Below, one piece after another: positions 11,737-23,066 of a stretch of 64,000 nt of DNA (the first letter of the stretch is position 1; every line of letters starts with the position of its first letter). The stretch is from positions 234,531,224-234,595,223 of the forward strand of contig CM040118.1 in NCBI GenBank assembly GCA_022559845.1, read 5' to 3'. Below the pieces are notes generated by a model. The model was given only the letters and a program-made list of their open reading frames with translations. It searched no databases and was not told the DNA's origin. The DNA comes from Amorphophallus konjac (taxonomy: Eukaryota; Streptophyta; Magnoliopsida; Alismatales; Araceae). The position numbers were made by a program, and so were the translations under genes.

Positions 11737-12339
11737 TTATTGATTATTCAAAATGATTTGAATCAATTGGTTGATTTTTTCTTCATTGTTGGAACCATTG
11801 TATGGAGGGGTGGAATGAATGTGTTGATGATCATATTGATATTGAGATGATGGGAAGTATGTGTCATGCTCTCCATATTGATTTTGATCAAATTGTGTTG
11901 AAAATTTTGGCTTAAGAGAGCATGGAGCTTGACATTGAGAATTTTTCCAAGAGAAATAATTTTGATCTCCCCACTCAAAGATAGGAGTGCAAGAAGGTGT
12001 AGGGAGATTTTGACATGTTGATGTTTGCTCATGAGGAGAGAATAACATATGGTCCCCTAAATATGATTGAGCAAATTGGTTTTCATTTTGGGGATCATAA
12101 GGATATTGGGCTGCCATAGGTGTGGAGTTCTCTTGTTGGGCCGACCGAGGATTTGAGCTTTCATTGAAGGTCGAGTAAGATGGAAATTGGATCGGGTACT
12201 CACCTACATAACGGGCCGACTGGGCCAATGTGTGATCATATTGAAAGGTAGGTGGTGTAAAGGGGCTTGAGTCCATTGGAGTGAAGTGATTTTGGGTCAA
12301 GCAATTAAGTTGGTTAAAAACCCGATCCATAGATATCAT
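11737..12339 (-). CDS. Q/N/P/Y-rich ORF of element C, gag-like position, unrecognised
   Basis: A 200-codon ORF beginning MISMDRVFNQ, ~1 kb after the primer binding site, where gag would be expected. It is rich in Gln, Asn, Pro, Tyr and Ser and has no zinc knuckle or recognisable capsid fold motif. It is followed by the acidic repeat ORF in another phase. It may be a gag remnant or a lineage-specific leader protein of a non-autonomous element. A shorter ORF overlapping at 11763-12032 is a shadow. Confidence 0.45.
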   Translation of the reverse strand: MISMDRVFNQLNCLTQNHFTPMDSSPFTPPTFQYDHTLAQSARYVGEYPIQFPSYSTFNESSNPRSAQQENSTPMAAQYPYDPQNENQFAQSYLGDHMLFSPHEQTSTCQNLPTPSCTPIFEWGDQNYFSWKNSQCQAPCSLKPKFSTQFDQNQYGEHDTYFPSSQYQYDHQHIHSTPPYNGSNNEEKINQLIQIILNNQ

Positions 12340-13348
12340 TTTTTTATTTTTTTATTTGTGTGTGTTTTTATTTTATTTTTTTAACACTAACTGAGATGAC
12401 AAGAGAGAAGAGGAAGAATTTTTTTTTTACATACACAAACAAGTTGACACACAAATTACCTAATGACCTACATGTGACCTAAACCTACAAATGGAGTTTC
12501 ACAAAATGACTAAAGTACAACTTAAGTTCACCCTCAATATTTCCACCGGCCAGGTAAGGGGTGGGATAGTGGGAGGCTCCCCCTACTTTCGTAGAGACCT
12601 AATTAGTAAACCACTAGCCCGCTTAAGGCGTTTACCGTCCGACCATCTTGCCTTAGGCACCACTTTCCACATGAGGGTAAACCCAAATAGTACTAAAATC
12701 ATAGTGTGATCCTAGGGCCAATGTCTAATGAATTTTATTTAAAGGTTAGGTCATGCAAAGATGTAAGGAAAATGTGGTTTGTGGGCTAAGGAAGGGTGAT
12801 GAAATCCCCACCTTATGTTATTTAGGGGTGTTGCCCTTAAAATATTTTGAAATAAAACACACACCACAATTTCAAACAATGGGTTCTTATGCAATATGTA
12901 TGCTAGAATAGGATAAGAAGAACGTACCTTACCCGTTGCAATATACAAAATGCAATGCAGAATTTAAATAACAAGAAAGAATCATATGCTAAATGATGCA
13001 TGGCCTAGAACATGGGTGGTGTGATTTCTACTCTTGAATGAAATCTTTTATTAAAGTTCTAGTGATTTTTTTTTAAATTTTTTTTAATGAACGTATCTAA
13101 CCACAAGATATGTAAAATGGAAAAATAAAACTAGAATGAAAGAGGGAAAGTTTGGATACTTACTTGAAAAGTGATCCCTCATTTTTTTTGAAATGAATGA
13201 CAAAATCAAAAGATGAAAGAAAGAAAGGTAAACTTACCTCTGATTTTTTTAATTTTTTTTTCTGTAAAAAAAAATAAATAAAAGAGAGCTTTATTAGTAC
13301 ACTATAAACACAAGGAAAATAAAGTTCTTAAAACAAAAATCAGCATTC
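12340..13348 (-). other. Leader (5' untranslated region) of element C
   Basis: No convincing ORF. Contains long T/A homopolymer-like runs (for example near 12340-12385 and 13060-13085, and 13184-13280) and a GC-richer block at 12545-12715. It lies between the primer binding site and the first ORF of C. Confidence 0.6.
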
Positions 13349-13367
13349 TTCCCCGGCAACGGCGTCA
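13349..13367 (-). other. Primer binding site of element C (Asp-tRNA type)
   Basis: The minus strand reads TGACGCCGTTGCCGGGGAA, five bases after the LTR end. The Athila/Tat consensus has TGGCGCC at the start, so one base differs. Confidence 0.8.
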
Positions 13368-13998
13368 AAAATTGATAACGCGAAAGTTCGTCGTTTAAAA
13401 CACGCGTATCAATCTTAAAATTTTCAACTCGCACTAGATGAAAGTAAGACGTAATAAGGTGGCGAGAAGGGTCGATTCCACAGGGAAGAAGAGATGTTTA
13501 GAGTTAAAAACCTTGAAGTCCTTTGAAAAGCACTTGTGATTTGGATTTGCTTAAAGAAAATAGTGAAATGATGAACAAACCAAACACTTAATTGAAAACA
13601 CCATGACTATGCACCTATGCTATAGAAAATAATTGCATGAAGTAGAAAGAAGATATAGAAGAAACAGATAGAGAGGGAAGAAGAGCAAGAACTAGATCAA
13701 GAGAACAACTCCTTTCATTAACTTAAAAGAAAGAGTACATAAAATGTGAAACAAGTTTACACTAATGACACAATGAGATTACAATGAAGTGAAATATCAC
13801 AAAAGTAATAAGACAAGAAAAGCCTGGAGTTTGGAGTTTGGAGATGGTAGCAGCAATGGTGATGACATCGCCGTTCTCTCTTGGCCTTGGATGACGAACA
13901 ACCTTGTGGAAGATGTCATCTACGCCAGGAAGAAGTCACCTTCGTCATTGAAGCTATCTTTGGAGGGTGAATAACTTTGAACCCAAGTGGAATTAAGG

Positions 13999-14430
13999 GA
14001 TGCCCAAGAAGAAGAAGTTGAAGAAACATAAGAGATAAAGAACTTTGATGAAGGACACAGGGAGAGAAAATGTAAGGAAGATGGTGAAATAAGAGAAAGA
14101 AGGGAAGTGATCTGCTCGGATGAACAGTAAAATCACATGACATCAAGTTAAAAAATGAGAAATAACTTCAAAAGTAAAAAGAATTAGAAGATGATGTATA
14201 AGAAGAAATTGTAGAACACGTAAAAACAAAGAACGTTTGTGAAGACAGTAAGAGGAGAATAGGGACGGAGGAAGAAGAAAAATAGGGAATAACAGAGAAG
14301 AACACAGTCTGAAAATGCCCAGGATAGAACAGTAGAAAACACAAAATATCTTGCAAACCAAAGCAAATTTGAAGATGATGCAGAAGAAGAAGTTGTAGAG
14401 AACTTAAAAAAAAAGAACTTTGATGAAAAG
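13999..14430 (-). repeat. Threefold imperfect tandem repeat in element C LTR
   Basis: Three related ~60-bp blocks spaced ~185 bp (about 13999-14055, 14187-14245, 14372-14430). Each has an AGAAGAAG...GTTG/TTGTAGA core followed by AAAGAAC(T/G)TTTG(A/T)GAA on the plus strand. Several overlapping minus-strand ORFs in this area are by-products of this purine-rich repeat. Confidence 0.6.
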
Positions 14431-14531
14431 TGCATGAGCTGAAAATGAACTTAAGTGGGAGAACTCGGAGGCCTAAAGTTGGGAGAGAAATTGTCAAAAG
14501 AAGAAGTCCCCTTCACCTCCTTGTCTTGGGC

Positions 14532-14539
14532 TATTTATA
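14532..14539 (-). promoter_or_regulatory. TATA box of element C LTR
   Basis: The minus strand reads CTATAAATAG here, ~385 bp into the LTR. It is the only good TATA box on the transcribed strand of this LTR. Confidence 0.6.
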
Positions 14540-14922
14540 GGGAAAGTTGGATCAATGGAGGGTGGGGATTGTATCAAAAAGAGATGGATGGCTAGGATTT
14601 AAGTGAAATATCATACATGGGGAAAAGGAAAAGGAGGTGGGCACGCCCTTTCTTAGACTTTGGACACCCCCTTTCCAACTTTCAATCTATTTTTCAAACT
14701 TTGAATGTCATTTTCCTCCTTTTCAAACTTAAACTTTGACTTCTTCCATTTCAAACTTTGAATTCAAAATTTTGAACTTTATTTTCCCTCTAACCAAAAT
14801 ATTTTGAATTCTTTATTTGACTTGGTCAAAGTGGTGATGCCCGTTTTACCCCCGACTTCTTTTGTAATTACCTTCGCTGTCCTGCACATACATAATTACA
14901 CTTTAGTCCATAAAAATTATCA

Positions 14923-15361
14923 CAATATACACATAAATCTCAAATGCTCATGGTTATGCAATGGAGAATTAATGCTCATGGCCCTCAACTTTAATTTATT
15001 ATTAAATAATATCACCAAATTAATCAATATGCGTGAAAACTCTAATTTAAATGCGGAGTTGAGGTTAACTATGAAATATACATAATTACCTAATTATATG
15101 CACATAAAATGGTGTACATGCGATGAATTATCATATGAAATGGACACTTATCATTTTCGCATGAGGCAGAGTCAGTGGCTGGACGTAGGAATGCTTACCG
15201 GGTTGGCCGAGCGTTCTGCTCGCATAATATTACCGAAGGGTGTAATGTTTATACATGTATATTGTATTGGCTACGGCCTACTTGATGCACATCAAATTTT
15301 AATAAGAAGAGAAGAGTGGCGTATATTCTACTTTGCTTACATGTGCATGCTTGTCAAATGA
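14923..15361 (-). other. 3' non-coding end of element D, cut by element C
   Basis: An A/T-rich stretch between the integrase stop of D and the right end of C. No ORF with family features. It should be the 3' untranslated region or the start of the 3' LTR of D, but I see no clear match to D's 5' LTR halves (20837-20994, 42710-43341). Confidence 0.45.
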
Positions 15362-16520
15362 TCAAAAGTAGAACTTGCGAAGATTTGTCGCGTTCCACGT
15401 CTGAGGGACGAGTGTTCCTTCCATAGTGGACAGTCGATATGCTCCTTTCCCGAGCATCTCGACCACTCGGTAGAGGCCTTCCCAAGTAGGGGCCAGCTTC
15501 CCCACCGCCTCTAGTGGTCGAGATGCTTCGGCCTTTCTTAGGACGAAGTCTCCCAGCTGGAAGTGCCTGTCTCAGACTCTGGAGTTGTAGTATCGAGTGA
15601 TGCGTCGTTGTTATTCCATTACTCGGATCTTTGCAATCTCTCAGATTTCGTCTACTAGGTCGAGGTTCTCTCGCAGTTTCTGCTCGTTTACCTCGGGCTC
15701 GAAGTGGACGACTCGGAGAGAGGGGTTGCCGACCTCCAACGAAATTACGGCTTCCGTGCCATACACCAGCTAAAAAGGTGTTTCACCGGTGGCCGTCCTC
15801 GGAGTAGTTCGGTGCGACCATAGTACGCTCGGTAATTCCTCGAGCTAGCTACCCTTGGCCTTGCTGAGCCTGGTTTTGATGCCTTTTAAGATAGTCTTAT
15901 TGGCATTTTCGACCAGTCCGTTAGCCTGAGGGTGGGCTACCGAAGTGAAGTGGTTGCGAATGTTTAGGTTGGCACATCTGTCTCTGAAGTAATAAGAATC
16001 AAACTGCCGACCGTTATCGCTCACGGTCACTCGGGGGACACCGTAGCGACAGATGATCGACTTCCAAACAAAACTCCATACGACTGACTCGGTGACCCTA
16101 GTGGTGGCTTCCGCCTCGATCCACTTGGTGAAATAGTCGATGGTGATGATGACAAACTTCTTTTGAGCTTGGCCCGTGGAGAATGGCCCCAGGATGTTGA
16201 TCCCCCACCGAGCGAAAGGGTATGGCTCGACAAGGGTGATGAGCTCCGCGGCGGGCTGATGGATCAGGTGGTCGAAGCGTTGACATCGGTCGCACTTCTA
16301 TACGTAGGTCGTGCAGTCGCGCTTGAGAGTGGGCCACCAGTAACCCTGTAGAAGCAAGATCTTGGCGAGCGATCTTCCTCCTTGGTGCGCTCCGTAGGTG
16401 CCTTCGTGTACTTCTTGAATAGCTCAGCTGGCTTCGTCGGCGCTGGTGCACTTGAGGAGAGGACCAGAGAAAGATCTGCGGTGCAAGGCCTCATCTAGCA
16501 TGACGAAACGCCAGGCTTGG
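15362..16520 (-). pseudogene. Tat integrase of element D, degenerate
   Basis: Frames on the minus strand give the zinc region (HEGTYGAHQGG, then CDRCQ after a stop), the catalytic core and the C-terminal module ending NATNLRKFYF with TGA at 15362-15364. The first catalytic Asp is replaced: the expected WGIDILGP reads WGINILGP near 16200. The second (VSDNG) and the Glu (GLVENANK) remain. There are at least five stops. Integrase would insert the cDNA into the host genome; this copy cannot. Confidence 0.85.
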
Positions 16521-16639
16521 TACTTCAGCTTCCGAGCCTCCCGAGGGTCGGTGGGCTCTTGAGAATCCCGGAGCCAGGATATGTAGGGGGTCCACCAGTC
16601 GCTTGGGGGTGCCGGGTCAACTGTCATAAACTCGGATTC

Positions 16640-17100
16640 AATGCTCGATCGCCCGAGCTCTTCGAGGAAGACCGATCGTGTACCTGCGGGGTCGAGTGAG
16701 GAGGCCAGTCGAGAGAGGGCGTCCGCTCGGGAGTTTTCCTCCCGAGCTATCCGGACTACCTCAAAGCTCTCAAAGAGTTGGGCCATCCTCTTGACTGCCT
16801 GGAGGTATTTGACCATTTGCCCTTCCTGAGCTTCGTACTCACCGTTGACCTGGATAGCGACCAATTAGGAGTCAGTGTGGATTCTGACCCGCTCGGCTCC
16901 CAGTCGTCAAGCCATCCTGGCCCCTAAGATAAGGGCTTTGTACTCGGAGGTGCTGTTGGACGCCTGGAAGATGAACTTCAGGGCGTACCGTAGCTCAGCT
17001 CCTTCGGGGGACTTGAGGAGGACACCGGCACTGCATCCAACTGAGTTGGAAGACCCGTCGACGAACAGATCCCAAGTGGGCCCGGGTGCTGGTGGAGGTA
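16640..17100 (-). pseudogene. Additional (Tat-type) RNase H of element D
   Basis: The minus strand encodes LFVDGSSNSVG...GVLLKSPEG, a segment with HTDS and then REENSRADALSRLAS. This is a second RNase H domain between the retroviral RNase H and the integrase, a hallmark of the Tat lineage. Interrupted by stops. Confidence 0.8.
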
Positions 17101-17199
17101 TTGCTTTAATCGGGACCTTGCTTTCGGCGATGACGTCTGCAAGAGCCTATCCTTTAATGGTCGAGTGGGGGCGATACGAGATATCGTAGGTCTCGAGCA

Positions 17200-18560
17200 T
17201 GATGGCCCATTTGACGAGGCGTCCCGAGGCTTCAGGGTGAAAGAGAATCTTCTTCAGAGGTTCGCCAGTCAATACGACAATGGAGTGCCCTTGAATGTAG
17301 GGTCAGAGGCGCTTGACAGAGGTAACCAACGCTAGCATGAGTTTCTCGTTTGTGGGGTACCTTTTCTCGGCCTCATTAAGCCCCATATTGGTATAGTAAA
17401 CTGGTCTCTCGATCCATGCGTCATTCCTGACCAGGACCGAGCTCACTGTAGAAGGGGTCGCCGAGAGATAGAGGTGTAGAGCTTCACCTTGGACCGGCTT
17501 GGACAGTATCGGGGGCGAGGCCAAGAATTCCTTGAGTTCGGCGAACGCCTTCTGACATTTCTCATCCCAGGTGAACGTAGCAGATGTCATTTTGGGTCCC
17601 CTCAACAATTTGAAGAAGGGTAGGCACTGTTCAGCCGCCCGAGATAGGAAACGGTTGAGCGCTCCAATGCGTCTCGTAAGGCGTTGAACGTCCTTGATGC
17701 AAGTGGGCGGCCACATGTCCAGGATGGCTTGGACCTTGTCAGGGTTGGCCTCAATTCCACGCTGACTTACCAGGAAGCCTAGGAACTTCTCGGATCTAAC
17801 TCCGAAGGCACATTAGGCAGGGTTGAGCTTCATGTTGCACTTCAGTAGGGTGTCGAAGGTCTCGGCTAGGTCGGCGAGGTGGTTTTCGGCCTTCGACGTT
17901 TTGACGAGCATGTCATCAATGTAGGCCTCGACGTTTCGACCGAGCTATCCTTCGAAGATGTGGTTGATCAATCTCTGATATGTTGCTCCGGCGTTCTTTA
18001 ACTCGAACGGCATCCAGGTGTAGCAATGTACGCCGAAGTCAGTGATGAAGGTGGTCTTCTCGATGTCCTCCGGGTCCATCCTAATCTGATGGTAGCCGGA
18101 GTAGACGTCCAGGAAGCTGAGCAGCTCGTTGCCAGAGGTTGAGTTGACCAGTTGATCGATGCTCGGCAACGGGTAGCAGTCCTTCGGGGTAGCCTGGTTG
18201 AGGTCGGTGAAGTCCACGCACATTCACCATTTCCCAGAAGCCTTTGGTACAAGGACGACGTTGGCGAGCCCCGTAGGGTATAGGACCAGACGAAAAAGGC
18301 CAGTCTTCTTCCCCTTGATGATCTACTCTTTGATGACTGCTTGCTTATCTGGGGCATGCTTTCTTCTGCGTTGCTGGACCGGCTTCACCGTTGGGTCGAG
18401 GTTGAGCTTTTACATCACCATATCTCCCGGGATCCCGGGAAGGTGCTCATCAGACCACGCAAAGACTCGGATATACTGGTTAAGGAAATCCTTATATTTT
18501 TCCTGTTCCTCAAGTGGTAGATCGGCTTTAATCTTTACTCCTAGGGTCGGGTCACCGTTA
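17200..18560 (-). pseudogene. Tat reverse transcriptase and RNase H of element D, degenerate
   Basis: Readable RT blocks on the minus strand: CVDFTDLNQATPKD (18223 leftwards), LSFLDVYSGYHQI, and the catalytic AYIDDMLVKT near 17900, followed by CAFGVRSEKFLGF and the RNase H region (17716-17303, EKCQKAFAELK through YTNMGLNEAEKRYP). The pieces lie in different phases with several stops. Copies RNA to cDNA in the active family; dead here. Confidence 0.88.
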
Positions 18561-18673
18561 AGGAATACCGTTAGCAACTCGCCACCGGTCTCAGATGTTG
18601 CGGTTCCCTCTTCAGCTCCGTTTACTCCTTTTTTCCCTTCCGGCCTAGTGGCTTCGATCGAGATTATATAGCA

Positions 18674-19075
18674 CTATCTAGCCAATGCCTGGTTACCTCG
18701 GACTTCCCCCACGCCATGTTTGGTTGGGAACTTCATTTTTTGGTGAAAGGTTGAGGGCATCGCTTTCATCCGGCTGAGAATGCCTCGGCCGAAGATGGCG
18801 TTATATGCCGTCATCCCCTTAATCACGATGAAGTATACCATAACCGTAACGATTTTGGGCGGGGTGCCGATAGTAACTGGCAGGCTCAGGGCTCCCTGGG
18901 GATAAGTTGCCTGGCCGTTGAACCAATAGAGGGGGGTTCGGATCGGGCAGAGTTTAAATTGATTCTCTCCCATCTTGAGGAAACATTCATAGGATAATAC
19001 ATCAGGGGCACTACCATTGTCAACTAAGATCCTATCTACGTTACAATGGTTTATTGTAGCTGATACAACGAGAGC
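18674..19075 (-). pseudogene. Tat aspartic protease of element D
   Basis: The minus strand reads RILVDNGSAPDVLS near 19000, the Tat-type protease active site (D-N-G-S), continuing into the frame 18973-18674 with PIRTPLYWFNG and AYNAIFGRG. This matches the C-terminal half of retropepsins (A-x-x-G-R). Followed by a broken linker to RT. Confidence 0.8.
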
Positions 19076-19225
19076 ATCGTCGTGCGGGGTGGTTAACCCT
19101 TCCAGGTCCTGGTCAGAGAATACCAGGGCCTACGATCCGCTCGCCTGCGGGGTCGTAAGGTGCTCAATGGAGGCTCGGCTCGCCCGCTCGGCGCGACGCT
19201 TTCTTCCTTGACTGCTATCTCCGCC

Positions 19226-20799
19226 TTATGCCGTGCCGCCCGCGATGACATTGATGTGGACTCCGCGGGGGGCATTGTCGATCTCTTCAGGGGCACCTCG
19301 GTCTTCCTTCTGCCCGGACACATATCGGGATAGGTGTCCCTGGCGGACGAGACGCTCGATCTCATCTGGAAGTTGATGGCAATCGCTGGTGTGATGCCCG
19401 TGGTCACTGTGGAATAGGCAATGCTTACGGAGATTGTGGTGCTTGGTCTTCATAGGCTCGGGTTGGATGAGGAGGCCCGAGCCTTTGATGTCTTCATAGA
19501 TTTCATAGACGGGGGCGGTAAGGGGGGTATACGGCTCGTACTTCCGGGACGGCTCTTTTCAGTCTCCATCCTGGTTCCGCCTTTTTCCTTGGCCCGTCCC
19601 TTAGTCGGACGGTCGCTTCTTGTCCCCCTCCCGACCCGAGCCTGTCGTGCCTCTGCAGGCATGGAGGACTTCCTCGCACTCTGCATTACGCAAGGCCGGG
19701 GTCACTAGCTCGGCAAGGGAGGTGGGAGGATGCAGCACTTGCTCGTGCCGCAGGTTTTCGTCACGGGTACCCCCGGTCAATGCGATGATGGCAGAATCCA
19801 CATCCAGGTGAAAGATGCGCAGGGATTCCGATTTGAATCAGTTGATATAAGCCCGTAACTTCTCCCCCTGTTCCTGCTTGAGGGCCAATAGTCCCGCCAC
19901 TGACCGGGATGGACCGCTGCTGGTGAAGCTTTCCTTGAACACTCTCCCGAATTGCTTGAAGTTGTGAATGCTGCCAAGGGCGAGGGCCCTGAACCAAGCC
20001 TGAGCACCCTGGACCAGAGTGGTCACAAACGCTCGGCACTTGATTACGTCGGACGCCCCATGTAGGGCCATTAGGGCGTTGAAGCTATCGTAGTGGTCGG
20101 CCGGGTCTCCTTGACTGTCGTACGACTTGAAGGTCGGGAGTGATATTCTGGGGGATATCTCTGCCTTGAAAATATAGTCAGAGAACAGGGATCGCACCTC
20201 GTCCTCCACAGGAGAGGTCTTCTACAAGGCGCGGAGGGTGCGCCCTTGCTCCGCGAAACGCCTCTCAAAGTCTCGCAGCCGGAGAGACAGCTCTGGTTGT
20301 CGCTGACCCGAGGGGCTAGGGGGCGCACTTGCATGCTGTCCCGACGCTCCTCGGGGGCTTCGACTTCTGGAAATGGTCGGCGTGCTCTGGTCTTCCCCCT
20401 CCTCGGGGTTGAGGAGGCTTCCTGCTTCGAGGGAGGTACATGTGATGGTCCTCCTGACAAGTTGCGAATGAGCCGCCGCCCCCGGAGGATAAAACGGCCT
20501 CCAGCGGTTTGCTGGGAGGCGTCTCCATGTGGGGGGCTCTTCCGGGGGAGCTATGACTTCCTATCCCTGCCCTCCTGGGCCCTTATGAGATCCACGAGGA
20601 CATCTAGTTTTGCGTTGAGGGTTTTGAGGGCGTCGGTGCTCCAGCCGGGAAGTAGTTCCCCCGCCACCGATGGAGGTATCTAATTGGCGTGGTTGCTCGA
20701 AGGGGAGTTCTCCGTGGGGAGAGAAGGTGCACCTTCTTCCGTCACTAGGGCTTTCCCTAGGTCATCGGCAGTCCTCCTGCAAGAATTCCTTCGCACCAT
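19226..20799 (-). pseudogene. Tat gag of element D, degenerate
   Basis: Begins MVRRNSCRR at 20799, just after the primer site. Central capsid-like segment at 20209-19838 (GDPADHYDSFNALMALHG, AWFRALALGSI, FGRVFKESF). A zinc-knuckle-like segment CLFHSDHGHHTSDC lies near 19420. Several stops and phase changes; the minus-strand frames 19801-19601 and 19453-19226 carry later pieces. Confidence 0.82.
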
Positions 20800-20816
20800 G
20801 ATGGCTCTTTGTTCGT

Positions 20817-20834
20817 TTTCCACAGACGGCGCCA
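20817..20834 (-). other. Primer binding site of element D
   Basis: The minus strand reads TGGCGCCGTCTGTGGAAA, two bases after the LTR-ending CA. This matches the known Tat/Ogre primer site up to one base. Confidence 0.85.
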
Positions 20835-20836
20835 GA

Positions 20837-20994
20837 TGAAGAGGGGTTATCTCGCGCTGCTCCTGAGTGGGGAAGATGATGTCCACGTACCCTTGAAATG
20901 TGAACAACAAGAAGGGAAACGAGTCAAAGGTGCCCAGGCATAGAACCCCAGGGAAGACCCTTCGATGCCTAACTCAGCAAAATAGTAGAGCTCG
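20837..20994 (-). repeat. 3' part of element D 5' LTR (split by element B)
   Basis: From the primer site to the B insertion point. The last five bases GCTCG pair with GCTTG at 42710-42714 as the target duplication of B. The rest of this LTR is 42710-43341. Confidence 0.75.
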
Positions 20995-21283
20995 TGTCAC
21001 GTCCCGAGCCTTTATTACAGCGGAAGACTCGCTCGAGGAACGCGAACAGTCGGCATGGTAAGCCTCTTGCAAGCAAGAACGATTAGAGCGCAAGACAATC
21101 ACACATAATGCAATTACACAATAATTACTCAACTTCAACTTTATTTTATTAATAATCAAGTATTCAAGTACAACCACTACTTCAACTTCCATCATACTAG
21201 ACTCAATAAATAGGAAAATTCTATAGACTCAATCTAAACAATGTAGACTTTCCTAAGTCTTCACTCTCAATTTGATATGACTT

Positions 21284-21349
21284 TCATTCGCTCTCAGACC
21301 GAAAACTTGTATAACTTGAATTCGAATTCGTATCACTTCCATCCCCTGA
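21284..21349 (-). other. Acidic/serine-rich short reading frame after TTTTCAG, element B 3' LTR
   Basis: On the minus strand TTTTCAG is followed by SGDGSDTNSNSSYTSFRSESE and a stop at 21284. The region upstream resembles E (GAAGATACCTA...GTGTGCTCATT, then a pyrimidine-rich run). The copy in the other LTR ends at 39643 and reads SGDGSDTNSDSSYTSSRSESE. Both match the pattern in A and E. Expression is untested. Confidence 0.4.
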
Positions 21350-22188
21350 AAAGATTAGAAATAGGTAATGAGCACACTTACCTAGTAGGTATCTTCGCAT
21401 CAACATGATTAGCACTATTAAAGTAATTAACATTTTTGCTCTAAAGAATTTAGGTAAAATCATACGAACGTGATCAATCATGCGAATAACCAAAGTAACA
21501 AAGATGATCGTTTAAGATAGAATGAGGGTAAGTATGAACTAGCAAGAATGTCACAAGCACATGATATGGCCTTTCATGAACAAGAATATATCGAGAATGT
21601 ACTAGCAAGACCACGTAATCATCATCCAAACATCTTTTGATTATGAGCAAGTATTTGGTGAATTTCTGTGGAATATCACGTAACAAGCAAGAAAGTCAAG
21701 TACAAGTATTAATCATGTTGTATCGTGAATTTTTACTTATTTATAAAGAAAGTACTCCCAGCGCAATGCGACGCCAGTAGTATCATACCCCATGGTTTAT
21801 TATAGTATGTTTCCGACAATCAGCCGAGGGGACTAGCATAGAGCCCTTGAACACAATCAGTGCCCGATCGCATCTTCAAGTATAAATCAAGCTATTTCCA
21901 TGCATGTAACAATAAAGTATGCACAAGAATGTAATAAATTTAATAAGCTCATGATAACAATAATCAATAAATGAACGCTTCAATTTAGAATATGAGAGAT
22001 CAAGAATGACTTATACTATGTTATGCTTATGGAAACAAATCGACAGCATAACGGTACATTTCTTTAACTTTCATTCATTATATTAAGTTTATTGATCGAT
22101 ATGATAAGTCCTAGACCATTATCAAGCCACCTAGGAACTTAGAATATCAACCCTTGGGTGAAACCTCAGGATAATGTACTCAAGAACT

Positions 22189-23066
22189 GTGACGGTCTTG
22201 TACTGGGCCGTTACATAACGTGACGCTCCAGTATTGGGCCGTTACAATGATCTGAACCCCGAAACAAGAAATTGGACTCAGTACAACGTGACGGTCGTTT
22301 ATTGGGCCGTTAGATGATCCTGACGATCCAACATTGATCTGTTACATCTCAAGAAATCAGAAACCATCGATAGTGTTTTCTAATGATTGGGCTTTCATGG
22401 TACAACCAACTCAGCGTCCTAGTGGGAATCCCAGGCTCGCAGAGAATTACGGAGACCTTGAAACAACATTTTCTAGTCTATTGGAAGGAATATCCAATAG
22501 AGAGGTCCTCAAGTTCAAGAATATGTTCCTATAGTGCACAAGTGTAAACTAATGGTCATATACCGGAATATATGCCATGTACTTAAAGAAAATGACTCTA
22601 TTGACATAGAGAGAATGTGTACCAATGTGAAACCAAGATAAAACTCCGTCCATACATCATTGAAAATCATGATTTAGAATACAAAACTATAGAATTTTGG
22701 CACATGAAATTAACATAACTTAAAATTACTTAAGATACCTTAATTATGCAATTTCTATTATGAATCAGTAACTAAACTTAAAGTCATGATAACAGGTCCA
22801 AACTTAGCTATCTAAGCTTATTTATAAGTAAACTTAACTAGTTATCATTCTACCTCAGGCTGACAGAACACAAGGGTCTGACAGTCTAACAAGAGCGCGT
22901 CACAGTACCTGTGACGATTTATGGAGGGGCCGTTACAGTAGTGTAACGCTCCTGTTATGGTGTGTCAGAGACAATAGAGCAATTAAAATACAACAAAGGG
23001 TGTGACGACTTATCGTAAGGCCGTTACAGTGTTGTGACGGTCCTACCCTAATCGGTCAGAGCTTCT
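22189..23066 (-). repeat. CpG hairpin arrays in element B 3' LTR
   Basis: Two clusters (22189-22340 and ~22903-23066) of ~26-bp units with GTGACGGTC...GGCCGTTAC-type arms on the plus strand. Example: arms 22189-22197 and 22206-22214 with an 8-nt loop, pairing through all nine positions if G-U pairs are allowed. A further pair of units lies at ~23975-24035, on the upstream side of the TATA-like box. Confidence 0.8.

Larger units (their letters stand above)
10386..14922 (-). mobile_element. Element C: non-autonomous LTR element with Asp-tRNA-type primer site (5' part only)
   Basis: On the minus strand the order is LTR (14922 to 13373), primer binding site (13367-13349), a ~1-kb leader and then degenerate ORFs running to 10386, where element A interrupts it. 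The primer site TGACGCCGTTGCCGGGGAA is the Athila/Tat type complementary to Asp tRNA, with one change. No protease, RT or integrase is seen in the part present. The ORFs are low-complexity or acidic-repeat proteins that I do not recognise. This fits a LARD-like or non-autonomous derivative; a pol hidden beyond the left window edge cannot be excluded. Confidence 0.75.
13373..14922 (-). repeat. 5' LTR of element C (1550 bp)
   Basis: On the plus strand it runs from TGATAACGC at 13373 to TTATCA at 14922, giving TGATAA...TTATCA inverted termini. The primer site adjoins its 3' end. The partner LTR lies outside the window, so the right boundary rests on the terminal inverted repeat alone. Contains a TATA box and a threefold internal repeat. 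Confidence 0.7.
14923..20994 (-). mobile_element. Element D: decayed Ty3/Gypsy Tat-lineage element (main part)
   Basis: Minus-strand order from right to left: end of 5' LTR, primer binding site (20834-20817), gag, protease, RT, RNase H, a second RNase H domain and integrase, ending at 15362. The primer site TGGCGCCGTCTGTGG and the extra RNase H are typical of the Tat/Ogre/Retand group. The coding region has many stops and phase changes. Element B interrupts the 5' LTR at 20994, and the rest continues at 42710-43341. Confidence 0.85.

Noticed and set aside
14143..14497. Several overlapping hydrophobic minus-strand ORFs rich in Phe, Leu and Ser
   Set aside because: They arise from the purine-rich threefold repeat of the C LTR read on the pyrimidine strand; no consistent frame.
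18198..20683. Plus-strand ORFs of 95-157 codons opposite the Tat genes of D
   Set aside because: Shadows of the GC-rich minus-strand gag and pol, which contain the recognisable motifs.
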